The notes under the pieces are model-generated. The model was not told the DNA's origin. It ran no database searches and saw nothing but the letters and a program-made list of their open reading frames with translations. A stretch of 64,000 nucleotides of DNA from Odontesthes bonariensis (Eukaryota > Chordata > Actinopteri > Atheriniformes > Atherinopsidae): assembly GCF_027942865.1 (NCBI RefSeq), contig NC_134525.1, positions 33,471,714 through 33,535,713 of the forward strand. The letters are read 5' to 3'. The position numbers and the translations under genes are program-made. Positions 1 through 10,874 of the stretch are shown here, one piece after another (position 1 is the first letter of the stretch; each line of letters opens with the position of its first letter).

Positions 1-287
1 CTATCAGCAAACCCTACCAGACACTGTTTGCAAAGTTGGACAAGTCAACAAATGTGTTGCTCTTTTACTACCTTTTGAAGCCAATTGGTTTGGGGCCATA
101 CCGCTGGTGCTGTGACCAAGTCCTGAAAACCATGGCCAACAGCATCTACAGTAGAATGTCACAATGCAACCACATCAGGCCAACTGCGTACATAGGTTTT
201 AAAGTCATTTCTATATCGTCAGTCTATGATGTAGACCTGGAGGATTTTTTAGCGCATTCGTCTGTACGAAGTTGAGTTCGGGTTTGT

Positions 288-294
288 GGCCAAT
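288..294 (+). promoter_or_regulatory. Conserved CCAAT motif upstream of tRNA (prototype)
   Basis: GGCCAAT lies 22-28 bp upstream of the tRNA start and recurs at this position in nearly all units; units 70 and 75 read CGCCAAT. tRNA genes are driven mainly by their internal boxes, so an upstream role is only an inference from conservation. Because the whole unit is conserved by homogenisation, conservation alone is weak evidence. Confidence 0.35.
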
Positions 295-315
295 CTTCTT
301 ACCTCTTGTTGTCTT

Positions 316-387
316 GCGATGGTGGTATAGTGGTGAGCATAGCTGCCTTCCAAGCAGTTGACCTGGGTTCGATTCCCAGCCATCGCA
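316..387 (+). tRNA. tRNA-Gly(UCC), unit 1, perfect reference copy
   Basis: Reference for the array; reads GGA (and possibly GGG) glycine codons. Only position 47 is absent. The acceptor stem GCGATGG/CCATCGC is fully paired, with A73. The anticodon stem is G27-U43, C28-G42, U29-A41, G30-C40, C31-G39; the loop is CUUCCAA with UCC at 34-36. The T stem CUGGG/CCCAG is fully paired. A box TGGTATAGTGG and B box GGTTCGATTCC match the Pol III type 2 consensus. There is no intron and no encoded CCA. T4 stop at +6. Nearly identical unit at 8948. Confidence 0.98.
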
Positions 388-933
388 AAGGGTTTTGCTC
401 ATTGAGACTTTGCCCCTTCTCTGAAGAGCAGAGGATTGGCAGTGTTTTCTTCATACTGCTTTAAATGCCACATGTGTCACTGGCAACAACTCAAAGGTGA
501 ACCCTTCCTTACTTCCAATGGTAGGCAGTATAGCCCCACTCACCCCCACCTTTGACCCTCAACAGGATTAACTGGATATGGACAATACATGCTTGTATGT
601 CACAGGAAAAAATTAAGTCTATCAGCAAACCCTACCAGACACTGTTTGCAAAGTTGTAAGAGTCAACCAATGTGTTGCTTTTTTACTACCTTTTGAAGCC
701 AATTGGTTTGGGGCCATACCGCTGGTGCTGTGACCAAGTCCTGAAAACCATAGCCAACAGCATCTACAGTAGAATGTCACAATGCAACCACATCAGGTCT
801 ACTGCGTACAGAGGTTTTAAAGTCATCTCTATATTGTCAGTCTATGATGTGGACCAGGAGGAGTTTTTTGCGCATTCGTCCTTACGAAGTTGAGTTCGGG
901 TTTGTGGCCAATCTTCTTACTTCTTGTTGTCTT
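388..933 (+). repeat. Prototype inter-tRNA spacer (546 bp) of the repeat unit
   Basis: This stands for all ~100 spacers. In order it holds: the 3' flank of the tRNA with or without a T4 run; a GCTTTAAATGCCACATGTG segment containing the palindrome CACATGTG; a C-rich stretch near CCCCACTCACCCCCACC; a TGTCACAG segment that resembles a splice acceptor; a region of about 220 bp that stays open in one frame; and a conserved GGCCAAT motif 22-28 bp before the next tRNA. I see no second tRNA, 5S, snRNA or B box. The T-rich runs near TGCTTTTTTACTACC would stop Pol III read-through in this unit. Confidence 0.9.
393..396 (+). terminator. Pol III T4 terminator (prototype, +6 type)
   Basis: AAGGGTTTTGC directly follows the tRNA, with TTTT 6 nt after the discriminator base. 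This is the usual Pol III stop. It occurs after units 1, 2, 8, 12, 13, 15, 16, 20, 21, 24, 29, 30, 33, 36, 45, 49, 50, 53, 54, 55, 60, 62, 69 and 74. Other flanks have only TTT here. Confidence 0.8.
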
Positions 934-1005
934 GCGATGGTGGTATAGTGGTGAGCATAGCTGCCTTCCAAGCAGTTGACCTGGGTTCGATTCCCAGCCT
1001 TCGCA
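934..1005 (+). tRNA. tRNA-Gly(UCC), unit 2, A68T variant
   Basis: One change from the reference: A68T gives a U5/U68 mismatch in mid acceptor stem. Both promoter boxes are intact and T4 is at +6. Probably transcribed; folding and charging may be reduced. Twin at 9566. Confidence 0.92.
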
Positions 1006-1552
1006 AAGGGTTTTGCTCATTGAGACTTTGCCCCTTCTCTGAAGAGCAGAGGATTGGCAGTGTTTTCTTCATACTGCTTTAAATGCCACATGTGTCACTG
1101 GCAACAACTCAAAGGTAAACCCTTCCTTACTTCCAATTGTAGGCAGTGTAGCCCCACTCATCCCCTACCTTTGACCCTCAACAGGATTAACTGGATATGA
1201 AAACTACGTGCTTTTATGTCACAGGAATAAAATAAGTCTATCAGCAAACCCTACCAGACACTGTTTGCAAAGTTGGAAAAGTCAACCAATGTGTTGCTCT
1301 TTTACTACCTTTTGAAGCCAATTGGTTTGGGGCCATACCGCTGGTGCTGTGACCAAGTCCTGAAAACCATAGCCAACAGCATCTACAGTAGAATGTCACA
1401 ATGCAACCACATCAGGCCAACTGCGTACATAGGTTTTAAAGTCATTTCTATATCGTCAGTCTATGATGTAGACCTGGAGGATTTTTTAGCGCATTCGTCT
1501 GTACGAAGTTGAGTTCGGGTTTGTGGCCAATCTTCTTACCTCTTGTTGTCTT

Positions 1553-1624
1553 GTGATGGTGGTATAGTGGTGAGCATAGCTGCCTTCCAAGCAGTTGACC
1601 TGGTTTCAATTCCCAGCCATTGCA
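1553..1624 (+). tRNA. tRNA-Gly(UCC) variant with G3:U70, unit 3
   Basis: Changes: C2T, G53T, G57A, C70T. The acceptor stem now has two adjacent wobbles, U2:G71 and G3:U70. G3:U70 with A73 is the main alanine identity signal. G53T breaks the near-universal G53-C61 pair and degrades the B box. Only T3 nearby; first T4 at +58. Twins at 10185 and 18800. Confidence 0.85.
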
Positions 1625-2170
1625 GAGGACTTTGCTCATCGAGACTTCGCCCCTTCTCTGAAGAGCAGAGGATTGGCAGTGTTTTCTTCATACTGCTTTA
1701 AATACCACATGTGTCACTGGCAACAACTCAAAGGTGAACCCTTCCTTACTTCCAATAGTAGGCAGTATAGCCCCACTCACCCCCACCTTTGACCCTCAAC
1801 AGGATTAACTGGATATGAAAACTACATGCTTTTATGTCACAGGAATAAAATAAGTCTATCAGCAAACCCTACCAGACACTGTTTGCAAAGTTGGACAAGT
1901 CAACAAATGTGTTGCTCTTTTACTACCTTTTGAAGCCAATTGGTTTGGGGCCATACCGCTGGTGCTGTGACCAAGTCCTGAAAACCATGGCCAACAGCAT
2001 CTACAGTAGAATGTCACAATGCAACCACATCAGGCCAACTGCGTACATAGGTTTTAAAGTCATTTCTATATCGTCAGTCTATGATGTAGACCTGGAGGAT
2101 TTTTTAGTGCATTCGTCTGTACGAAGTTGAGTTCGGGTTTGTGGCCAATCTTCTTACTTCTTGTTGTCTT

Positions 2171-2242
2171 GCGATGGTGGTATAGTGGTGAGCATAGCTG
2201 CCTTCCAAGCAGTTGACCTGGTTTCGATTCCCAGCCATCGCA
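2171..2242 (+). tRNA. tRNA-Gly(UCC), unit 4, G53T variant
   Basis: Single change G53T, which removes the G53-C61 pair closing the T loop and weakens the B box. The flank CAGGACTTTGCTC lacks T4, and no T4 occurs until about +294 because the usual GTTTTCTTC reads GTTATCTTC. Twins at 10803, 16331 and 23710. Confidence 0.88.
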
Positions 2243-2788
2243 CAGGACTTTGCTCATCGAGACTTTGCCCCTTCTCTGAAGAGCAGAGGATTGGCAATGT
2301 TATCTTCATACTGCTTTAAATGCCACATGTGTCACTGGCAACAACTCAAAGGTGAACCCTTCCTTACTTCCAATGGTAGGCAGTATAGCCCCACTCACCC
2401 CCACCTTTGACCCTCAACAGGATTAACTGGATATGAAAACTACATGCTTGTATGTCACAGGAACAAATTAAGTCTATCAGCAAACCCTACCAGACACTGT
2501 TTGCAGAGTTGTAAGAGTCAACCAATGTGTTGCTCTTTTACTACCTTTTGAAGCCAATTGGTTTGGGGCCATACCGCTGGTGCTGTGACCAAGTCCTGAA
2601 AACCATAGCCAACAGCATCTACAGTAGAATGTCACAATGCAACCACATCAGGTCTACTGCGTACAGAGGTTTTAAAGTCATCTCTTTATTGTCAGTCTAT
2701 GATGTGGACCTGGAGGAGTTTTTTGCGCAGTCGTCCTTACGAAGTTGGGTACGGGTTTGTGGCCAATCTTCTTACTTCTTGTTTTCTT

Positions 2789-2860
2789 GCGATGGTGGTA
2801 TAGTGGTAAGCATAGCTGCCTTCCAAACAGTTGACCTGGGTTCGATTACCAGCCATCGCA
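2789..2860 (+). pseudogene. tRNA-Gly(UCC) degenerate copy, unit 5 (C61A class)
   Basis: Full length but with G20A, G39A (C31/A39 mismatch beside the anticodon loop) and C61A (loses G53-C61 and alters the B box). A TTTT lies just before the gene (GTTTTCTTGC). Probably inactive. First T4 after it is at +58. Twins at 11421, 16949, 24328 and 56872. Confidence 0.85.
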
Positions 2861-3403
2861 GAGGACTTTGCTCATCAAGACAATGCCCCTTCTTTGAAGA
2901 GCAGAGGATTGGCAATGTTTTCTTCATACTGCTTTAAATGCCACGTGTCACTGGCAACAAGTCAAAGGTGAACCCTTCCTTACTTCCAATGGTAGGCAGT
3001 ATAGCCCCACTCACCCCTACCTTTGACCCTCAACAGGATTAACTGGATATGAAAACTACATGCTTTTATGTCACAGGAATAAAATAAGTCTATCAGCAAA
3101 CCCTACCAGACACTGTTTGCAAAGTTGGAAAAGTCAACCAATGTGTTGCTCTTTTACTACCTTTTGAAGCCAATTGGTTTGGGGCCATACAAGGTGCTGT
3201 GACCAAGTCCTGAAAACCATAGCCAACAGCATCTACAGTAGAATGTCACAATGCAACCACATCAGGCCAACTGCGTACATAGGTTTTAAAGTCATTTCTA
3301 TATCGTCAGTCTATGATGTAGACCTGGAGGATTTTTTTAGCGCATTCGTCTGTACGAAGTTGAGTTCGGGTTTGTGGCCAATCTTCTTACTTCTTGTTGT
3401 CTT

Positions 3404-3475
3404 GCGATGGTGGTATAGTGGTGAGCATAGCTGCCTTCCAAGCAGTTGACCTGGGTTCGATTCCCAGCCATCGCA
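3404..3475 (+). tRNA. tRNA-Gly(UCC), unit 6, perfect body, no near terminator
   Basis: Identical to the reference over 72 nt. The flank GAGGACTTTGCTC has only T3 and the next site reads GTTATCTTC, so no T4 appears until about +294. A read-through primary transcript is predicted if it is active. Block twin at 26178. Confidence 0.97.
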
Positions 3476-4021
3476 GAGGACTTTGCTCATTGAGACTTTG
3501 CCCCTTCTCTGAAGAGCAGAGGATTGGCAGTGTTATCTTCATACTGCTTTAAATGCCACATGTGTCACTGGCAACAACTCAAAGGTAAACCCTTCCTTAC
3601 TTCCAATGGTAGGCAGTATAGCCCCACTCACCCCCACCTTTGACCCTCAACAGGATTAACTGGATATGAAAACTACATGCTTGTATGTCACAGGAACAAA
3701 TTAAGTCTATCAGCAAACCCTACCAGACACTGTTTGCAAAGTTGTAAGAGTCAACCAATGTGTTGCTCTTTTACTACCTTTTGAAGCCAATTGGTTTGGG
3801 GCCATACCGCTGGTGCTGTGACCAAGTCCTGAAAACCATAGCCAACAGCATCTACAGTAGAATTTCACAATGCAACCACATCAGGCCCACTGCATACATA
3901 GGTTTTAAAGTCATCTCTATATCGTCAGTCTATGATGTAGACCTGGAGGAGTTTTTAGCGCATTCGTCTGTACGAAGTTGAGTTCGGGTTTGTGGCCAAT
4001 CTTCTTACTTCTTGTTGTCTT

Positions 4022-4093
4022 GCGATGGTGGTATAGTGGTGAGCATAGCTGCCTTCCAAGCAGTTGACCTGGTTTCAATTCCCAGCCATCGCA
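4022..4093 (+). tRNA. tRNA-Gly(UCC), unit 7, G53T+G57A
   Basis: G53T breaks G53-C61; G57A is a tolerated purine swap. Acceptor stem fully paired, so no G3:U70. First T4 at +58. Twin at 26796. Confidence 0.88.
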
Positions 4094-4639
4094 GAGGACT
4101 TTGCTCATCGAGACATCGCCCCTTCTCTGAAGATCAGAGGATTGGCAGTGTTTTCTTCATACTGCTTTAAATGCCACATGTGTCACTGGCAACAACTCAA
4201 AGGTGAACCCTTCCTTACTTCCAATAGTAGGCAGTATAGCCCCACTCACCCCCACCTTTGACCCTCAACAGGATTAACTGGATATGAAAACTACATGCTT
4301 TTATGTCACAGGAATAAAATAAGTCTATCAGCAAATCCTACCAGACACTGTTTGCAAAGTAGGACAAGTCAACAAATGTGTTGCTCTTTTACTACCTTTT
4401 GAAGCCAATTAGTTTGGGGCCATACCGCTGGTGCTGTGACCAAGTCCTGAAAACCATGGCCAACAGCATCTACAGTAGAATGTCACAATGCAACCACATC
4501 AGGCCAACTGCGTACATAGGTTTTAAAGTCATTTCTATATCGTCAGTCTATGATGTAGACCTGGAGGATTTTTTAGCGCATTCGTCTGTACGAAGTTGAG
4601 TTCGGGTTTGTGGCCAATCTTCTTACCTCTTGTTGTCTT

Positions 4640-4711
4640 GCGATGGTGGTATAGTGGTGAGCATAGCTGCCTTCCAAGCAGTTGACCTGGGTTCGATTCC
4701 CAGCCATCGCA
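4640..4711 (+). tRNA. tRNA-Gly(UCC), unit 8, perfect
   Basis: Identical to the reference, with T4 at +6. Block twin at 27414. Strong candidate for an active gene. Confidence 0.97.
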
Positions 4712-5257
4712 AAGGGTTTTGCTCATTGAGACTTTGCCCCTTCTCTGAAGAGCAGAGGATTGGCAGTGTTTTCTTCATACTGCTTTAAATGCCACATGTG
4801 TCACTGGCAACAACTCAAAGGTGAACCCTTCCTTACTTCCAATGGTAGGCAGTTTAGACCCACTCACCCCCACCTTTGACCCTCAACAGGATTAACTGGA
4901 TATGGACAATACATGCTTGTATGTCACAGGAACAAATTAAGTCTATCAGCAAACCCTACCAGACACTGTTTGCAAAGTTGTAAGAGTCAACCAATGTGTT
5001 GCTTTTTTACTACCTTTTGAAGCCAATTGGTTTGGGGCCATACCGCTGGTGCTGTGACCAAGTCCTGAAAACCATAGCCAACAGCATCTACAGTAGAATG
5101 TCACAATGCAACCACATCAGGTCTACTGCGTACAGAGGTTTTAAAGTCATCTCTATATTGTCAGTCTATGATGTGGACCTGGAGGAGTTTTTTGCGCATT
5201 CGTCCTTACGAAGTTGAGTTCGGGTTTGTGGCCAATCTTCTTACTTCTTGTTGTCTT

Positions 5258-5329
5258 GCGATGGTGGTATCGTGGTGAGCATAGCTGCCTTCCAAACAGT
5301 TGACCTGGGTTAGATTCCCAGCCTTCGCA
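5258..5329 (+). pseudogene. tRNA-Gly(UCC) four-change pseudogene, unit 9
   Basis: A14C (invariant A box and D-loop base), G39A (C31/A39), C56A (invariant T-loop C, needed for the G19-C56 contact and the B box) and A68T (U5/U68). Loss of all these makes function very unlikely. Flank reads GGGGTTTGC with no T4 near. Twin at 28032. Confidence 0.9.
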
Positions 5330-5875
5330 AAGGGGTTTGCTCATTGAGACTTTGCCCCTTCTCTGAAGAGCAGAGGATTGGCAGTGTTTTCTTCATACTG
5401 CTTTAAATGCCACATGTGTCACTGGCAACAACTCAAAGGTGAACCCTTCCTTACTTCCAATGGTAGGCAGTATAGCCCCACTCACCCCCACCTTTGACCC
5501 TCAACAGGATTAACTGGATATGGACAATACATGCTTGTATGTCACAGGAACAAATTAAGTCTATCAGCAAACCCTACCAGACACTGTTTGCAAAGTTGTA
5601 AGAGTCAACCAATGTGTTGCTTTTTTACTACCTTTTGAAGCCAATTGGTTTGGGGCCATACCGCTGGTGCTGTGACCAAGTCCTGAAAACCATAGCCAAC
5701 AGCATCTACAGTAGAATGTCACAATGCAACCACATCAGGTCTTCTGCGTACAGAGGTTTTAAAGTCATCTCTATATTGTCAGTCTATGATGTAGACCTGG
5801 AGGAGTTTTTTGCGCATTCGTCCTTACGAAGTTGGGTTCGGGTTTGTGGCCAATCTTCTTACCTCTTGTTGTCTT

Positions 5876-5932
5876 GCGATGGTGGTATAGTGGTGAGCAT
5901 AGCTGCCTTCCAAGCAGTTGACCTGGGTTCGA
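5876..5932 (+). pseudogene. Truncated tRNA-Gly, unit 10 (57 nt)
   Basis: Matches the reference up to A58, then jumps to GGAGGACTTTGC. The rest of the T loop, the 3' T stem, the 3' acceptor strand and A73 are missing. The A box is whole; the B box keeps GGTTCGA but loses TCC. It cannot form a mature tRNA. Twin at 28650. Confidence 0.95.
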
Positions 5933-6478
5933 GGAGGACTTTGCTCATCAAGACATTGCCCCTTCTCTGAAGAGCAGAGGATTGGCAATGTTTTTTTCAT
6001 ACTGCTTTAAATGCCACAAGTGTCACTGGCAACAACTCAAAGGTGAACCCTTCCTTATCTTAATGGTAGGCAGTAAAGCCCCACTCATCCCCACCTTTGA
6101 CCCTCAACAGGATTAACTGGATATGAAAACTACATGCTTTTATGTCACAGGAATAAAATAAGTCTATCAGCAAACCCTACCAGACACTGTTTGCAAAGTT
6201 GGACAAGTCAATAAATGTGTTGCTCTTTTACTACCTTTTGAAGCCAATTGGTTTGGGGCCATACCGCTGGTGCTGTGACCAAGTCCTGAAAACCATAGCC
6301 AACAGCATCTACAGTAGAATTTCACAATGCAACCACATCAGGCCCACTGCATACATAGGTTTTAAAGTCATCTCTATATCGTCAGTCTATGATGTAGACC
6401 TGGAGGAGTTTTTAGCGCATTCGTCTGTACGAAGTTGAGTTCGGGTTTGTGGCCAATCTTCTTACTTCTTGTTGTCTT

Positions 6479-6550
6479 GCGATGGTGGTATAGTGGTGAG
6501 CATAGCTGCCTTCCAAGCAGTTGACCTGGTTTCAATTCCCAGCCATTGCA
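6479..6550 (+). tRNA. tRNA-Gly(UCC) variant with G3:U70, unit 11
   Basis: G53T, G57A and C70T. Acceptor stem fully paired apart from the G3:U70 wobble, with A73. B box weakened. First T4 at +58. Block twin at 29253. Confidence 0.86.
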
Positions 6551-7096
6551 GAGGACTTTGCTCATCGAGACTTCGCCCCTTCTCTGAAGAGCAGAGGATT
6601 GGCAGTATTTTCTTCATACTGCTTTAAATACCACATGTGTCACTGGCAACAACTCAAAGGTGAACCCTTCCTTAATTCCAATAGTAGGCAGTATAGCCCC
6701 ACTCACCCCCACCTTTGACCCTCAACAGGATTAACTGGATATGAAAACTACATGCTTTTATGTCACAGGAATAAAATAAGTCTATCAGCAAACCCTACCA
6801 GACACTGTTTGCAAAGTTGGAAAAGTCAACCAATGTGTTGCTCTTTTACTACCTTTTGAAGCCAATTGGTTTGGGGCCATACCGCTGGTGCTGTGACCAA
6901 GTCCTGAAAACCATGGCCAACAGCATCTACAGTAGAATGTCACAATGCAACCACATCAGGCCAACTGCGTACATAGGTTTTAAAGTCATTTCTATATCGT
7001 CAGTCTATGATGTAGACCTGGAGGATTTTTTAGCGCATTCGTCTGTACGAAGTTGAGTTCGGGTTTGTGGCCAATCTTCTTACCTCTTGTTGTCTT

Positions 7097-7168
7097 GCGA
7101 TGGTGGTATAGTGGTGAGCATAGCTGCCTTCCAAGCAGTTGACCTGGGTTCGATTCCCAGCCTTCGCA
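7097..7168 (+). tRNA. tRNA-Gly(UCC), unit 12, A68T
   Basis: U5/U68 mismatch is the only change. T4 at +6. The spacer before it is of the CATGGCC type usually joined to perfect copies, so the 3' part may have come in by conversion. Confidence 0.92.
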
Positions 7169-7710
7169 AAGGGTTTTGCTCATTGAGACTTTGCCCCTTC
7201 TCTGAAGAGCAGAGGATTGGCAGTGTTTTCTTCATACTGCTTTAAATGCCACATGTGTCACTGGCAACAACTCAAAGGTGAACCCTTCCTTACTTCCAAT
7301 GGTAGGCAGTATAGCCCCACTCACCCCCACCTTTGACCCTCAACAGGATTAACTGGATATGGACAATACATGCTTGTATGTCACAGGAACAAATTAAGTC
7401 TATCAGCAAACCCTACCAGACACTGTTTGCAAAGTTGTAAGAGTCAACCAATGTGTTGCTTTTTTACTACCTTTTGAAGCCAATTGGTTTGGGGCCATAC
7501 CGCTGGTGCTGTGACCAAGTCCTGAAAACCATAGCCAACAGCATCTACAGTAGAATGTCACAATGCAACCACATCAGGTCTACTGCGTACAGAGGTTTTA
7601 AAGTCATCTCTATATTGTCAGTCTATGATGTGGACCAGGAGGAGTTTTTTGCGCATTCGTCCTTACGAAGTTGAGTTCGGGTTTGTGGCCAATCTTCTTA
7701 CTGTTGTCTT

Positions 7711-7782
7711 GCGATGGTGGTATAGTGGTGAGCATAGCTGCCTTCCAAGCAGTTGACCTGGGTTCGATTCCCAGCCTTCGCA
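7711..7782 (+). tRNA. tRNA-Gly(UCC), unit 13, A68T, shortened 5' flank
   Basis: Only A68T differs. The immediate 5' flank has a 4 bp deletion (TTACTGTTGTCTT), bringing the CCAAT motif 4 bp nearer. T4 at +6. Confidence 0.92.
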
Positions 7783-8329
7783 AAGGGTTTTGCTCATTGA
7801 GACTTTGCCCCTTCTCTGAAGAGCAGAGGATTGGCAGTGTTTTCTTCATACTGCTTTAAATGCCACATGTGTCACTGGCAACAACTCAAAGGTAAACCCT
7901 TCCTTACTTCCAATTGTAGGCAGTGTAGCCCCACTCATCCCCTACCTTTGACCCTATACAGGATTAACTGGATATGAAAACTACATGCTTGTATGTCACA
8001 GGAACAAATTAAGTCTATCAGCAAACCCTACCAGACACTGTTTGCAAAGTTGGACAAGTCAACAAATGTGTTGCTCTTTTACTACCTTTTGAAGCCAATT
8101 GGTTTGGGGCCATACCGCTGGTGCTGTGACCAAGTCCTGAAAACCATAGCCAACAGCATCTACAGTAGAATTTCACAATGCAACCACATCAGGCCCACTG
8201 CATACATAGGTTTTAAAGTCATCTCTATATCGTCAGTCTATGATGTAGACCTGGAGGAGTTTTTAGCGCATTCGTCTGTACGAAGTTGAGTTCGGGTTTG
8301 TGGCCAATCTTCTTACTTCTTGTTGTCTT

Positions 8330-8401
8330 GCGATGGTGGTATAGTGGTGAGCATAGCTGCCTTCCAAGCAGTTGACCTGGTTTCAATTCCCAGCCATTGC
8401 A
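8330..8401 (+). tRNA. tRNA-Gly(UCC) variant with G3:U70, unit 14
   Basis: G53T, G57A, C70T; C2 intact. First T4 at +58. Its spacer carries the longest uninterrupted ATG-started frame of the unit (7993-8289). Confidence 0.86.
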
Positions 8402-8947
8402 GAGGACTTTGCTCATCGAGACTTCGCCCCTTCTCTGAAGAGCAGAGGATTGGCAGTGTTTTCTTCATACTGCTTTAAATACCACATGTGTCACTGGCAA
8501 CAACTCAAAGGTGAACCCTTCCTTACTTCCAATAGTAGGCAGTATAGCCCCACTCACCCCCACCTTTGACCCTCAACAGGATTAACTGGATATGAAAACT
8601 ACATGCTTTTACGTCACAGGAATAAAATAAGTCTATCAGCAAACCCTACCAGACACTGTTTGCAAAGTTGGACAAGTCAACAAATGTGTTGCTCTTTTAC
8701 TACCTTTTGAAGCCAATTGGTTTGGGGCCATACCGCTGGTGCTGTGACCAAGTCCTGAAAACCATGGCCAACAGCATCTACAGTAGAATGTCACAATGCA
8801 ACCACATCAGGCCAACTGCGTACATAGGTTTTAAAGTCATTTCTATATCGTCAGTCTATGATGTAGACCTGGAGGATTTTTTAGCGCATTCGTCTGTACG
8901 AAGTTGAGTTCGGGTTTGTGGCCAATCTTCTTACCTCTTGTTGTCTT

Positions 8948-9019
8948 GCGATGGTGGTATAGTGGTGAGCATAGCTGCCTTCCAAGCAGTTGACCTGGGT
9001 TCGATTCCCAGCCATCGCA
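8948..9019 (+). tRNA. tRNA-Gly(UCC), unit 15, perfect
   Basis: Identical to the reference with T4 at +6. First unit of the second copy of the 8,632 bp-offset block. Confidence 0.97.
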
Positions 9020-9565
9020 AAGGGTTTTGCTCATTGAGACTTTGCCCCTTCTCTGAAGAGCAGAGGATTGGCAGTGTTTTCTTCATACTGCTTTAAATGC
9101 CACATGTGTCACTGGCAACAACTCAAAGGTGAACCCTTCCTTACTTCCAATGGTAGGCAGTATAGCCCCACTCACCCCCACCTTTGACCCTCAACAGGAT
9201 TAACTGGATATGGACAATACATGCTTGTATGTCACAGGAAAAAATTAAGTCTATCAGCAAACCCTACCAGACACTGTTTGCAAAGTTGTAAGAGTCAACC
9301 AATGTGTTGCTTTTTTACTACCTTTTGAAGCCAATTGGTTTGGGGCCATACCGCTGGTGCTGTGACCAAGTCCTGAAAACCATAGCCAACAGCATCTACA
9401 GTAGAATGTCACAATGCAACCACATCAGGTCTACTGCGTACAGAGGTTTTAAAGTCATCTCTATATTGTCAGTCTATGATGTGGACCAGGAGGAGTTTTT
9501 TGCGCATTCGTCCTTACGAAGTTGAGTTCGGGTTTGTGGCCAATCTTCTTACTTCTTGTTGTCTT

Positions 9566-9637
9566 GCGATGGTGGTATAGTGGTGAGCATAGCTGCCTTC
9601 CAAGCAGTTGACCTGGGTTCGATTCCCAGCCTTCGCA
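9566..9637 (+). tRNA. tRNA-Gly(UCC), unit 16, A68T
   Basis: U5/U68 mismatch only; T4 at +6. Shares with unit 2 the rare AGGAAAAAATTAAG spacer variant upstream, confirming block duplication. Confidence 0.92.
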
Positions 9638-10184
9638 AAGGGTTTTGCTCATTGAGACTTTGCCCCTTCTCTGAAGAGCAGAGGATTGGCAGTGTTTTCT
9701 TCATACTGCTTTAAATGCCACATGTGTCACTGGCAACAACTCAAAGGTAAACCCTTCCTTACTTCCAATTGTAGGCAGTGTAGCCCCACTCATCCCCTAC
9801 CTTTGACCCTCAACAGGATTAACTGGATATGAAAACTACGTGCTTTTATGTCACAGGAATAAAATAAGTCTATCAGCAAACCCTACCAGACACTGTTTGC
9901 AAAGTTGGAAAAGTCAACCAATGTGTTGCTCTTTTACTACCTTTTGAAGCCAATTGGTTTGGGGCCATACCGCTGGTGCTGTGACCAAGTCCTGAAAACC
10001 ATAGCCAACAGCATCTACAGTAGAATGTCACAATGCAACCACATCAGGCCAACTGCGTACATAGGTTTTAAAGTCATTTCTATATCGTCAGTCTATGATG
10101 TAGACCTGGAGGATTTTTTAGCGCATTCGTCTGTACGAAGTTGAGTTCGGGTTTGTGGCCAATCTTCTTACCTCTTGTTGTCTT

Positions 10185-10256
10185 GTGATGGTGGTATAGT
10201 GGTGAGCATAGCTGCCTTCCAAGCAGTTGACCTGGTTTCAATTCCCAGCCATTGCA
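10185..10256 (+). tRNA. tRNA-Gly(UCC) variant with G3:U70, unit 17
   Basis: C2T, G53T, G57A, C70T; two adjacent wobble pairs in the acceptor stem. First T4 at +58. Confidence 0.85.
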
Positions 10257-10802
10257 GAGGACTTTGCTCATCGAGACTTCGCCCCTTCTCTGAAGAGCAG
10301 AGGATTGGCAGTGTTTTCTTCATACTGCTTTAAATACCACATGTGTCACTGGCAACAACTCAAAGGTGAACCCTTCCTTACTTCCAATAGTAGGCAGTAT
10401 AGCCCCACTCACCCCCACCTTTGACCCTCAACAGGATTAACTGGATATGAAAACTACATGCTTTTATGTCACAGGAATAAAATAAGTCTATCAGCAAACC
10501 CTACCAGACACTGTTTGCAAAGTTGGACAAGTCAACAAATGTGTTGCTCTTTTACTACCTTTTGAAGCCAATTGGTTTGGGGCCATACCGCTGGTGCTGT
10601 GACCAAGTCCTGAAAACCATGGCCAACAGCATCTACAGTAGAATGTCACAATGCAACCACATCAGGCCAACTGCGTACATAGGTTTTAAAGTCATTTCTA
10701 TATCGTCAGTCTATGATGTAGACCTGGAGGATTTTTTAGTGCATTCGTCTGTACGAAGTTGAGTTCGGGTTTGTGGCCAATCTTCTTACTTCTTGTTGTC
10801 TT

Positions 10803-10874
10803 GCGATGGTGGTATAGTGGTGAGCATAGCTGCCTTCCAAGCAGTTGACCTGGTTTCGATTCCCAGCCATCGCA
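10803..10874 (+). tRNA. tRNA-Gly(UCC), unit 18, G53T
   Basis: G53T only. No T4 until about +294. Confidence 0.88.

Larger units (their letters stand above)
1..3330 (+). repeat. Higher-order block (units 1-5), recurs at about 8633-11962
   Basis: Five tRNA classes in the same order (perfect, A68T, G3:U70/C2T, G53T, C61A) at a constant 8,632 bp offset. They share rare variants such as AGGAAAAAATTAAG. The right edge is approximate; agreement ends between a CATCAGGCC/CATCAAGCC difference near 3262 and a one-base indel near 3335. Confidence 0.85.
3330..6800 (+). repeat. Higher-order block (units 6-11), recurs at about 26104-29574
   Basis: Six units in the same order at a constant 22,774 bp offset. 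They share the extra T of GATTTTTTTAGCGC, the CCAATTAGTTTGG variant and the GGGGTTTGC flank. Edges are approximate. Confidence 0.85.

Noticed and set aside
211-402. Antisense frames of 63-79 codons over every tRNA
   Set aside because: They are the reverse complement of the tRNA gene; their apparent conservation is that of the tRNA and the repeat. The same pattern is a familiar false protein over tRNA-Gly genes.
672-893. Recurring + strand frame of 73-79 codons in the spacer
   Set aside because: Starts at TTG or GTG, not ATG, in most units; replacement changes outnumber silent ones; and no start context or promoter is seen. Treated as repeat sequence, not a gene.
388-933. Second small RNA gene (5S, U6, C/D snoRNA) in the spacer
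   Set aside because: No 5S C box, U6 core or second B box was found. ATGATGT and CTGA resemble C and D boxes, but the spacing and flanking stem are absent.
1595-1792. 65-codon frame beginning in the tRNA T arm
   Set aside because: Overlaps the tRNA and depends on G53T copies; no independent evidence of coding.
2527-2937. 136-142 codon frames running through C61A-class and truncated tRNAs
   Set aside because: They exist only because stop codons in the tRNA 5' flank changed (TTGGGT for TTGAGT); they read straight across a tRNA relic and start at TTG.
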